Of a DNA stretch of 64,000 nt, positions 56,018 through 64,000 are shown in pieces. The DNA comes from an uncultured Lachnospiraceae bacterium. GTDB taxonomy: Bacteria; Bacillota; Clostridia; Lachnospirales; Lachnospiraceae. A program made the position numbers and the translations under genes. The notes beneath the pieces are model-generated. The model made no database searches. It was not told the origin of the DNA and saw only the letters and a list, made by a program, of their open reading frames with translations. Where the stretch lies: NCBI GenBank assembly GCA_947631505.1, contig CANRLR010000010.1:1-64000 (forward strand), given 5' to 3'. Numbering within the stretch: the stretch's first letter is position 1; the number at the start of each line of letters is the position of its first letter.

Positions 56018-57268
56018 TTAATCTTCATACCTCTTAAAAATCACACTGGAGTTCTGTCCTCCAAATCCAAAGGAATTACTCATTGCCACTTTGACCTCTT
56101 TCTTTTGTGCCTCACCCTGTACATAATTCAGCGGCACACATTTTTCATCAACATGATCAAGATTCAATGTCGGCGGCACAATGCCCTCGCGAATACACTG
56201 AATACAAGTAATTGCCTCCGTAATTCCTCCCGCTCCCATCATATGACCGGTAGCTCCCTTTGTAGAAGTAACTGCCATTTCCTTTGCATGGTCACCAAAC
56301 AATTCCGCAATCGCATTGGTCTCAATCGGATCTCCTATTGGCGTAGCGGTTCCGTGGGTATTGATGTAATCCACATCAGAAACAGAAAGACCGGCGTGCT
56401 CAATCGCCTTTTCCATACAGAATACAGCACCGATTCCCTCTGGATGCGGACTCGTTACATGATAACCGTCGGTACAGTTCGAGAATCCTGCCAGTTCACA
56501 AAGAATATCAGCACCACGTTCTTTGGCGTGTTCCTCTGTTTCAATCATTAAGGCCCCGCCGCCCTCACCGATGACAAAACCGTCACGGTCTTTATCAAAC
56601 GGCCGGCTGGCTCCCTGCGGGTTATCGTTATTGGTTGACAATGCATGGGCAGAGCTTAGTCCTAAGATAAACAACGGTGCTAAAGCGGATTCTGTTCCCA
56701 TGGCAAGAACGGCATCTGCCTGACCCGACATAAGAAGCATACAGGCTGTACTGATCGCATCTCCCCCGGAAGAACATGCGGTACTTACCGTAAGGCTAGG
56801 CCCCCGGTATCCCTTTTCAATGGCGACCTGTGCCGCTGCCTCATTGCCGATTATTTTTGGCACGAACCGCGGACTTACTTTTTTGTGCTCCCCCTTACTG
56901 ACACCATCTTGTGTTTCAGTAATCGGAGCAATACCTCCCAGAGCAGTCCCCACTACAATGCCCATCCGCTCCGGGTCAGCAATCCTATCATCCCCTGCCT
57001 GTGCAATTGCCTCCATTGCAGCAGCATAGCCATACTGCATAAACACATCCATTTCACGGGTAAGTTTCTTCGGCATATACTGTAAGGCATCAAAATTCTT
57101 TACTTCTGCTGCAATTTTCACCGGCAGCTCTGTTGTATCAAAACGGGTAATCTTACCTACTCCGCATTTTCCTGCCACTAGATTGTTCCAATACTCATTA
57201 ACGCCGATACCAATTGGTGTTACCGCCCCCATTCCAGTAATGACAAGGCGACTATTATTCGTCTTCAT
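56018..57268 (-). CDS. fabF: Beta-ketoacyl-ACP synthase II
   Basis: LVITGMGAVTPIGIGVNEYW, TVSTACSSGGDAI, NTHGTATPIGDPIE, FGFGGQNSSVIF. Confidence 0.92.
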   Translation of the reverse strand: MKTNNSRLVITGMGAVTPIGIGVNEYWNNLVAGKCGVGKITRFDTTELPVKIAAEVKNFDALQYMPKKLTREMDVFMQYGYAAAMEAIAQAGDDRIADPERMGIVVGTALGGIAPITETQDGVSKGEHKKVSPRFVPKIIGNEAAAQVAIEKGYRGPSLTVSTACSSGGDAISTACMLLMSGQADAVLAMGTESALAPLFILGLSSAHALSTNNDNPQGASRPFDKDRDGFVIGEGGGALMIETEEHAKERGADILCELAGFSNCTDGYHVTSPHPEGIGAVFCMEKAIEHAGLSVSDVDYINTHGTATPIGDPIETNAIAELFGDHAKEMAVTSTKGATGHMMGAGGITEAITCIQCIREGIVPPTLNLDHVDEKCVPLNYVQGEAQKKEVKVAMSNSFGFGGQNSSVIFKRYED

Positions 57269-58940
57269 TTTCATTCCAGTCGTTCTCCTTAATTTCTTTT
57301 CTGCGGATCTTTCCACTGATGGTCTTTGGCAATTCCTTCGTAAAATCAAGAATTTTAGGCCATTTGTAAGATGCAATATTTTTCTTCAGCGATTTCATAA
57401 TCTCACTTTTTAACTTATCGGATGCTTCTGCCCCGTTCGTCAGCACGATACTGGCTTTAATTGCCTGCCCGCGGATCGGATCAGGCACAGAAGTGACGGC
57501 GCACTCCAATACATATGGAAGTTTCATAATTTCATTTTCAATTTCAAACGGTCCGATCCGGTATCCGCTGGATTTAATAACATCATCGGTGCGCCCGACA
57601 TACCATAAATAACCATCCTCATCATAGTAAGCCGTATCCCCGGTATGATAATATCCGTCATGCCATGCGGCAGCTGTCTTTTCCTCATCTCCGTAATATT
57701 CCATGAAAAGTCCGTTCGGCGTATTTTTCTCTGTACCAATTACAATTTCGCCTTCTTCTTCCGGCTCTGCAATTCTTCCATCCGGCATCATGACTTTTAC
57801 ATTATATTGCGGACTTGGCTTACCCATAGAACCCGGTTTTGGTGTATCTCCTTTCAGATTCCCGATCGTCAGTGTTGTCTCTGTCTGACCAAAGCCCTCC
57901 ATAATAACAAGTCCGGTCTTATTCTTGAATTTTTCAAAAATTTCAGGATTCAATGCTTCTCCTGCCGTTGTTACATTTTGCAGAGAGGACAGATCATACT
58001 GGTCCAGTTTCATATGAACCATAACACGATACACGGTAGGTGGTGCACAAAATGTTGTTATTTTATATTTCTCTATCATGCGGAGAATCTCTTTGGCATC
58101 AAAATCATCAAAATCGTAGGTAAAAATACAAGCTTCGCACAACCACTGTCCATAAATTTTACCCCACAATGCCTTTCCCCAGCCAGTATCGGAAATGGCA
58201 AAATGAATCCCGTCCGGGTCGACCTGATGCCAGTATTTTGCCGTAATGTAATGTCCCAAGGGATATTTGAAATTATGTGTTGTAATTTTCGGATAGGAAG
58301 TAGTTCCGGAAGTGAAAAACATAATCGACGGATCGTCTCCATGAACCGCAGCCTCACCTCTTGGCCGCTTAAAATGACTGGAAAAATATTTCACTTCTTT
58401 ATTAAAGCTGTGCCATCCTTTACGGCTGGCTCCTACCATAATTTTCACTTTCAGATCTTTATAACTTCTGGTCGCCTTATCTACTTCACGGGAGACCTGA
58501 CCGTCCGCCGTACATAAAATGGCATCCACATTTCCCGCCTTAAAGCGGTATTCAAAATCAGATTTTAATAGTAAATTTGTAGCCGGAATTGCCACAGCAC
58601 CGATTTTGTGCAGGGCCAGAAGAGCAAACCAGAACTGATAATGGCGTTTCAGCACGAGCATTACACGGTCGCCTTTTCGGATTCCTAAATATTGGAAATA
58701 ATTTGCTACTTTAGAAGAGTAACGAGACATATCATAAAAGGTAAAAGAGCGTTCCTTTCCTTCACGGGAAATATGAAGCATTGCTACTTTATCCGGACAC
58801 TTTTTTGCCATTTTGTCCACAACGTCATAGGCAAAATTGAAATTATCATCATTTACAAATTCGATGTTCTTTAATACTCCGTTGCTGTCTTCCTCCACCT
58901 TAATGAATGGAGCTGCAATCGCATCTTTGTTCATGCTCAT
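57255..58940 (-). CDS. AMP-dependent acyl-CoA synthetase
   Basis: IMFFTSGTTSYPKITTHN, GFGQTETTLTIGN, YHTGDTAYYDEDGYLWYVGRTDDVIKSSGYRIGPFEIE. Confidence 0.9.
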   Translation of the reverse strand: MSMNKDAIAAPFIKVEEDSNGVLKNIEFVNDDNFNFAYDVVDKMAKKCPDKVAMLHISREGKERSFTFYDMSRYSSKVANYFQYLGIRKGDRVMLVLKRHYQFWFALLALHKIGAVAIPATNLLLKSDFEYRFKAGNVDAILCTADGQVSREVDKATRSYKDLKVKIMVGASRKGWHSFNKEVKYFSSHFKRPRGEAAVHGDDPSIMFFTSGTTSYPKITTHNFKYPLGHYITAKYWHQVDPDGIHFAISDTGWGKALWGKIYGQWLCEACIFTYDFDDFDAKEILRMIEKYKITTFCAPPTVYRVMVHMKLDQYDLSSLQNVTTAGEALNPEIFEKFKNKTGLVIMEGFGQTETTLTIGNLKGDTPKPGSMGKPSPQYNVKVMMPDGRIAEPEEEGEIVIGTEKNTPNGLFMEYYGDEEKTAAAWHDGYYHTGDTAYYDEDGYLWYVGRTDDVIKSSGYRIGPFEIENEIMKLPYVLECAVTSVPDPIRGQAIKASIVLTNGAEASDKLKSEIMKSLKKNIASYKWPKILDFTKELPKTISGKIRRKEIKENDWNENEDE

Positions 58941-59204
58941 ACTGTCATCCTTTCTTAACAATTATGCTTGTGGTTTTCAAAACCACCTCTTAAAGTAAAG
59001 AGTACATCATCCATATAGCTTTGTCAATTAAAAATATGTAAAAAGACACATTTTCTTCTATTTTATTAATAAAGAAGTATTTTTTATGTAAAGAACAAAA
59101 TAAATAATTTGAATTTACCTATCTTATGTGATAAAATGGAAGCGCTACGTGAAAACATATACATGTACACGGTTTTTGTGTGCAGAATGGAGGATAATGT
59201 TATA

Positions 59205-60047
59205 ATGTTCAAAATTGTAGAGAAAAAGTCCTTAAATCCAACAGTTGCAAAAATGACTGTGGAAGCTCCTCTCATTGCGAAAAAAGCAGAGCCCGGACAA
59301 TTTATCATTTTTCGTGCAAAGGAAGATAGTGAAAGAATTCCTTTGACCATTGCGGATTTTGACAGAAAAGCCGGAACGGTAACCATTATTTATCAGATTG
59401 TTGGTGCCGGTACAATGGAACTGGATTCTCTGAATGAAGGGGAATACATTCACGATTTTGTAGGTCCACTGGGTGTTCCAACCCGCACAGAAGGTTTAAA
59501 GAAGGTTGCCGTAGTAGGCGGTGGTGTAGGCTGTGCCATTGCATATCCTGTGACCAAAAAACTTCATGAGATGGGTGCTGAGGTTCACGCAATCGTTGGT
59601 TTCCGTAATCAGGATCTAGTAATTTTGGAGGATGAGTTCAAAGCAGCAAGCGATCGGCTTGTCATGATGACAGATGACGGAAGCTATGGAGAAAAAGGTC
59701 TTGTAACGGACGCTTTGGAGAAATTAATTAACGAGGGAAATGAGTATGACGAGGTAATTGCCATCGGACCATTGATTATGATGAAATTCGTATGTCTTAC
59801 GACAAAAAAATATGATATTAAAACCGTTGTCAGCATGAACCCGATTATGATTGACGGTACCGGTATGTGCGGTGGATGTCGTCTGACCGTTGGCGGTGAA
59901 ACGAAATTTGCCTGTGTGGACGGTCCTGACTTTGACGGCCATTTGGTAGATTTTGACGAGGCCATGCACCGCGGAACGATGTATAAAGAATTTGAAACTC
60001 ATGCCCGCGAGGAAGCTTGTAATTTGCTGAAGAAGGGGGACAAATAA
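59205..60047 (+). CDS. nfnA: Ferredoxin-NADP+ reductase subunit alpha (NfnA/SudB-like)
   Basis: PGQFIIFRAKEDSERIPLTIAD, GGGVGCAIAYPV, MCGGCRLTVGGETKFACVDGPDFDGH. Confidence 0.8.
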   Translation: MFKIVEKKSLNPTVAKMTVEAPLIAKKAEPGQFIIFRAKEDSERIPLTIADFDRKAGTVTIIYQIVGAGTMELDSLNEGEYIHDFVGPLGVPTRTEGLKKVAVVGGGVGCAIAYPVTKKLHEMGAEVHAIVGFRNQDLVILEDEFKAASDRLVMMTDDGSYGEKGLVTDALEKLINEGNEYDEVIAIGPLIMMKFVCLTTKKYDIKTVVSMNPIMIDGTGMCGGCRLTVGGETKFACVDGPDFDGHLVDFDEAMHRGTMYKEFETHAREEACNLLKKGDK

Positions 60048-60049
60048 TC

Positions 60050-61441
60050 ATGGCAGAAAAAAATATGGATATGAATAAATGTCCTATGCCGGTTCAGGAT
60101 CCGGATGTAAGAAATAAAAATTTTGACGAAGTTGCTCTTGGCTATACTTATGATATGGCAGTTAAGGAAGCTCGTCGTTGTTTAAATTGTAAAAACAAAC
60201 CATGTGTCAGTGCCTGTCCGGTACAGATAGATATCCCGGCATTTATCGAGCGTGTGGCAAATGAAGATATGGAGGGAGCATTTGAAATTCTTTCCCAATC
60301 CACTTCCCTTCCTGCTGTCTGCGGTCGAGTGTGTCCACAGGAGAACCAATGTGAAGGAAAATGTGTCCGCGGTATTAAAGGCGAGCCTGTGGGCATTGGA
60401 CGTCTGGAGCGTTTTGTTGCAGACTATCACAGAGAAAACTGTAAAGAAACTCCTGTGAGACCAGAGCCAAATGGTCATAAGGTAGCGGTTATCGGTGCTG
60501 GTCCAAGTGGTCTGACGGTTGCCGGTGACCTTGCTAAAATGGGTTATCAGGTAACAATTTTTGAGGCACTTCATCTTGCTGGCGGTGTTCTGGTATATGG
60601 TATTCCGGAATTCCGTCTTCCGAAGGCAATTGTTCAGAAAGAAATTGATAACTTAAAAGCAATCGGTGTTGATATTCAGACCAATATGGTCATTGGTAAA
60701 GTTCTGACCATTGATGAAATTTTTGAGATGGGTAACGAAGCTATTTTTGTTGGTTCCGGTGCCGGCCTTCCGAGATTCATGAATATTCCGGGTGAGAGCT
60801 TGAAGGGAGTATATTCTGCCAATGAATTCTTGACCCGTATTAACTTAATGAAGGCTTATACCGATGGCAGTAAAACCCCAATTCAGCATGCAAAGAAAGT
60901 TGCTGTCGTTGGTGGAGGAAACGTGGCAATGGATGCTGCCCGCAGTGCCAAACGTCTTGGTGCAGAGGAAGTTTATATTGTTTACCGCCGTGGTATGGAA
61001 GAGCTTCCTGCCCGTAAGGAAGAGGTTGAGCATGCAGAGGAAGAAGGCATTATCTTTAAAACACTGAATAATCCGGTAGAAATCCTCGGCAATGATGAAG
61101 GTATGGTATGTGGAATGAAGTGCATTGAAATGGAACTTGGCGAACCGGATGAAAGCGGACGCCGCAGTCCGGTGGAAAAAGCAGGCAGTGAATTTGTTCT
61201 AGATGTTGATTCCGTTATTATGTCGATTGGAACCAGTCCAAATCCATTGATTCGTTCAACAACCCCTGGATTGGAAGCCAATAACCGTGGCTGCCTCATT
61301 ACAAAAGATGATTCCGGTCTTACAACCCGTGAAAACGTATATGCTGGTGGTGACGCTGTAACAGGTGCCGCAACCGTAATTCTCGCCATGGGCGCAGGAA
61401 AAGCTGCTGCAAAGGCGATTGATGAGGCAATACGAGGTTAA
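60050..61441 (+). CDS. nfnB: NfnB/SudA or glutamate synthase small-subunit-like oxidoreductase
   Basis: CLNCKNKPCVSACPVQIDIPAFI, CGRVCPQENQCEGKCVRGIKGEPVGIGRLERFVAD, two dinucleotide-binding motifs. Confidence 0.85.
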   Translation: MAEKNMDMNKCPMPVQDPDVRNKNFDEVALGYTYDMAVKEARRCLNCKNKPCVSACPVQIDIPAFIERVANEDMEGAFEILSQSTSLPAVCGRVCPQENQCEGKCVRGIKGEPVGIGRLERFVADYHRENCKETPVRPEPNGHKVAVIGAGPSGLTVAGDLAKMGYQVTIFEALHLAGGVLVYGIPEFRLPKAIVQKEIDNLKAIGVDIQTNMVIGKVLTIDEIFEMGNEAIFVGSGAGLPRFMNIPGESLKGVYSANEFLTRINLMKAYTDGSKTPIQHAKKVAVVGGGNVAMDAARSAKRLGAEEVYIVYRRGMEELPARKEEVEHAEEEGIIFKTLNNPVEILGNDEGMVCGMKCIEMELGEPDESGRRSPVEKAGSEFVLDVDSVIMSIGTSPNPLIRSTTPGLEANNRGCLITKDDSGLTTRENVYAGGDAVTGAATVILAMGAGKAAAKAIDEAIRG

Positions 61442-61465
61442 ATTAAATTTTGCAACATGATTAGA

Positions 61466-61501
61466 AAAGACTGCCGCATCACAACGGATGCGGCAGTCTT
61501 T
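61466..61501 (+). terminator. Terminator after nfnB
   Basis: AAAGACTGCCGCATC-acaacg-GATGCGGCAGTCTTT. Confidence 0.7.
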
Positions 61502-61633
61502 TCTATTATCTATTTCATGATGCATATCTTTTTCAAAATTTCTTATACTATTAATATAAGTGTTACAATTTCTAGTTTCTCAGGAGATTATTGCATTGCT
61601 TCCTACGCTTGCGCTTCGGAATGGAGGTTTTTT

Positions 61634-62164
61634 ATGTCCACAACATCCACTGTCCCAAAAAAATATTATATTGGCGGCTTTTTGTTCGTTTCCCTCTTAG
61701 GAACACTGGGACATTTTTTTTATAACTGGAGCGGTCAGAACCCTGTTTGGGGACTTTTCTTTCCCGTCAATGAATCCACTTGGGAACATATGAAGCTTGT
61801 CTTCTTCCCCATGCTTTTATGGACCGGACTTTTTATGCATCTGTTCCAAAAAAGCAACCCCTGCTTCGTCTTTCTCTCACTCTGTGCTGCTCTATTTGGA
61901 ACCAGTCTGATTCCCATTCTTTTTTACAGCTACCGTGGTATTCTCGGCTATAGCCTTCCGGCAGCCGATATCAGCACCTTTTACATCAGTGTTTTTTTAA
62001 TGTTTATTCTACTTTATAAAATACAAAATAAATGCTTTAAAAAAATGGTAAATGCTTTTATTATTGCACTTACCATTCTTTTCTTCCTTGGATTCGTTGT
62101 ATTCTCCTATCATGCCCCGGAATTAGGGATTTTTGAAAATCCGGTTTCTACTGCAGACAATTAA
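61634..62164 (+). CDS. DUF6512-like integral membrane protein
   Basis: Multi-TM; GTLGHFFYNWSGQNPVWGLFFPVNESTWEHMKLVFFPML. Confidence 0.65.
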   Translation: MSTTSTVPKKYYIGGFLFVSLLGTLGHFFYNWSGQNPVWGLFFPVNESTWEHMKLVFFPMLLWTGLFMHLFQKSNPCFVFLSLCAALFGTSLIPILFYSYRGILGYSLPAADISTFYISVFLMFILLYKIQNKCFKKMVNAFIIALTILFFLGFVVFSYHAPELGIFENPVSTADN

Positions 62165-62178
62165 CGGCAACCATCTTC

Positions 62179-63243
62179 CTATTTTCTGATTTTCCTTTTG
62201 ATCTGTTCCGGATTCATGCAGTTCAAAATTGCCGTCTCTTCTGTTATCAATCCCTTTTGAACAAGATTTACAATATACTGGTCCATGGAGACCATTCCAA
62301 GATTTCCAGACGTCTGAATGACATTATCAATCTGATAATTCTTGCTGTCACGAATCATGTTACTGATTGCCGGTACCGTCTTCATGATTTCCAATGCCGG
62401 AATCATGCCGCCTTTGGCACAGGGCAGCAGCTGTTGGGATACAATGCAGTCCAGTACAAGAGAAAGCTGAATCTTAATTTGGTCCTGCTGGTCTGCCGGA
62501 AAGGAATCTACAATACGGTCAATCGTATTAACAGCACCTTTCGTATGAAGGGTTGCTATCACAAGGTGTCCTGTCTCCGCAGCCGTCATCGCCGTACGGA
62601 TTGTCTCTGCATCCCGCATCTCCCCTAAGAGAATCACATCCGGTGCCTGACGAAGGCAGGCCCGCAGGCCCGTCAGATAATTATCCGTATCAATGGCTAC
62701 CTCTCTCTGACTGACAATTGATTTTTTATTTTTATGTAAATATTCTATCGGGTCCTCCAAAGTAATAATATGAGCCTCCCGATTCTCATTAATCGCATCA
62801 ATAATACAAGCCTGCGTAGTAGACTTACCACTGCCGGCAGTACCGGATATTATAATCATTCCATGCTGTAATTTAGACAACTCAATAATATCATCTGGAA
62901 TCCCCAGCTGTTTATGGTCAGGAATGCTGAAAGCAACCACACGGATGACCGTTGCCTGTGAACCACGCTGCATATAGGCATTCACACGAAATCTTGCCAA
63001 GGTATCCACAGCAAAGGAAAAATCATCATCTCCCTTTTGCAAAAAATGCTCCTTGGAGCGCTTGGCATAACTGTAAATCTCATCAATAAAATAGGAGGTT
63101 TCGGTCGGTGTCAGTTTCGTCGTATTATCCATTGGACGAATTTCCCCATCCACTTTATAACTCAAATATCCTCCGGCAATGATAAAAATATCTGAAGCAC
63201 TGTCCTGTACTGCTCTCTTCAAAACTTCTTCCAAATTTGTCAT
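62179..63243 (-). CDS. pilT: Type IV pilus retraction ATPase PilT
   Basis: SDIFIIAGG, IISGTAGSGKSTTQACIID, ITLEDPIEYLH, GEMRDAETIRTAMTAAETGHLVIATLHT. Confidence 0.9.
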   Translation of the reverse strand: MTNLEEVLKRAVQDSASDIFIIAGGYLSYKVDGEIRPMDNTTKLTPTETSYFIDEIYSYAKRSKEHFLQKGDDDFSFAVDTLARFRVNAYMQRGSQATVIRVVAFSIPDHKQLGIPDDIIELSKLQHGMIIISGTAGSGKSTTQACIIDAINENREAHIITLEDPIEYLHKNKKSIVSQREVAIDTDNYLTGLRACLRQAPDVILLGEMRDAETIRTAMTAAETGHLVIATLHTKGAVNTIDRIVDSFPADQQDQIKIQLSLVLDCIVSQQLLPCAKGGMIPALEIMKTVPAISNMIRDSKNYQIDNVIQTSGNLGMVSMDQYIVNLVQKGLITEETAILNCMNPEQIKRKIRK

Positions 63244-63263
63244 TGTTGTATTCATTCCTTTCA

Positions 63264-63695
63264 CTACTCATTAATCTCTGTTCCTTCGAATACTTCGATC
63301 GAATCATCGGCTTTCCACTCACCGACATAAGTTTTTTTCCACTGTTTGATCCTGTACTTGTCATTCTGAATTTCAACCTTGACCTGTATTTCCTGTTTAT
63401 CATCAATTTTACAGGAGTAGCTGTATTCGTTATAACCGGATTTCATAACTCCTTCCGGAATCTCCCCACTGCGGAGCTTCCCAAGTATCTCCTCCGCCTC
63501 TGTATCCGCTCTGTAATAATTTTGCGTTGCTGTAATGGTCTTATCCGCCAGTGTCCGGTCTGCCTTTGCTGTCGACAGAGACAAAAGGGCAAATACAATA
63601 AAACAAAGTACCGCAAATATTGTTAATATGGAACTTCCGCCTACCGAAGTGAAGGACATTTTTTTTCTTTTCACGAATCTTCCCCCTTCTGCCAT
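63264..63695 (-). CDS. Membrane-anchored pilin-like/hypothetical protein of the pil locus
   Basis: N-terminal TM GGSSILTIFAVLCFIVFALLSLSTA; directly upstream of pilT. Confidence 0.5.
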   Translation of the reverse strand: MAEGGRFVKRKKMSFTSVGGSSILTIFAVLCFIVFALLSLSTAKADRTLADKTITATQNYYRADTEAEEILGKLRSGEIPEGVMKSGYNEYSYSCKIDDKQEIQVKVEIQNDKYRIKQWKKTYVGEWKADDSIEVFEGTEINE

Positions 63696-64000
63696 GCTGC
63701 TTCCATACGATAAATTTCCTCACCATCTGTCTCACAGACACGAATCGTTGCCTTTTGGATATAATCCGTATATTCTGTCACTTGAAGAATTAACCTCATT
63801 TCTTCCTTTTCATACGAAATAACAAGTCCATCCTCCTGACACTCCCCGCCAAGAATCTCACATACCTTATCCAGATCCCCCTGATTATCTTTACAGTATT
63901 CAGTTACCGCCTGTGCCTTGTTCATTGCGATTTCTGTCCGGTCACCTTTCTTGGACAACTGATCCGAATATACAAATGCCTGCATACACACCGCAGAAGC
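63671..64000 (-). CDS. Hypothetical protein of the pil locus (N-terminus possibly beyond window)
   Basis: ORF open at the window edge, overlaps the next gene. Confidence 0.4.
   Translation of the reverse strand, partial: ASAVCMQAFVYSDQLSKKGDRTEIAMNKAQAVTEYCKDNQGDLDKVCEILGGECQEDGLVISYEKEEMRLILQVTEYTDYIQKATIRVCETDGEEIYRMEAAWQKGEDS

Noticed and set aside
57645-58517. 290-aa + strand ORF antisense to acyl-CoA synthetase
   Set aside because: Shadow ORF over a conserved gene.
59034-59140. AT-rich tract before nfnA as a possible riboswitch
   Set aside because: No convincing paired helices beyond low-complexity A/T; likely an ordinary promoter region.
1-64000. CRISPR array, rRNA or tRNA genes
   Set aside because: No regularly spaced identical repeats and no recognisable tRNA/rRNA sequence seen; a tRNAscan/CRISPR search would be needed to exclude weak cases.

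Overview
The window looks like a Lachnospiraceae-type Firmicutes chromosome. This is inferred from protein content and no taxonomic search was run. Left part (1 to ~16.9 kb) is accessory DNA. It holds a ParM/ParR-like partition module with a lipoprotein and a thioester/Cna-B surface adhesin, orphan immunity-like genes, and a ~7.7 kb integrative mobilizable element (IME). The IME is bounded by an 18-bp direct repeat (7534-7551 and 15261-15278). It carries a frameshifted tyrosine integrase, XRE regulator, Xis, an oriT-like hairpin array, a MobA/MobL relaxase, a nucleoside phosphorylase + ANT(6) aminoglycoside adenylyltransferase operon, a KilA-N protein and a small ORF. Right part is mostly chromosomal: trpS, an XRE/HipA-like pair, bioY with a BirA operator, ECF sigma/anti-sigma-like pair, spmAB, hydE, pncB, glf, a pyrimidine phosphorylase, putP, a Big2 protein flanked by perfect 15-bp inverted repeats, ClC, a sulfate-activation/arylsulfotransferase cluster (cysD, cysN with degenerate APS-kinase tail, cysC, assT, MATE and a truncated AssT paralog), a permuted SBP-permease ABC transporter, fabF/acyl-CoA ligase, nfnAB and a pilT locus. 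The main unexplained signals are non-coding. They are (i) a mosaic family of interspersed 75-206 bp elements with ~21-bp terminal inverted repeats and a conserved 76-nt structured core, one copy of which supplies the ClC stop codon; (ii) very long imperfect hairpins upstream of pncB; (iii) a three-hairpin non-T-box leader of trpS; and (iv) a possibly invertible Big2 locus.
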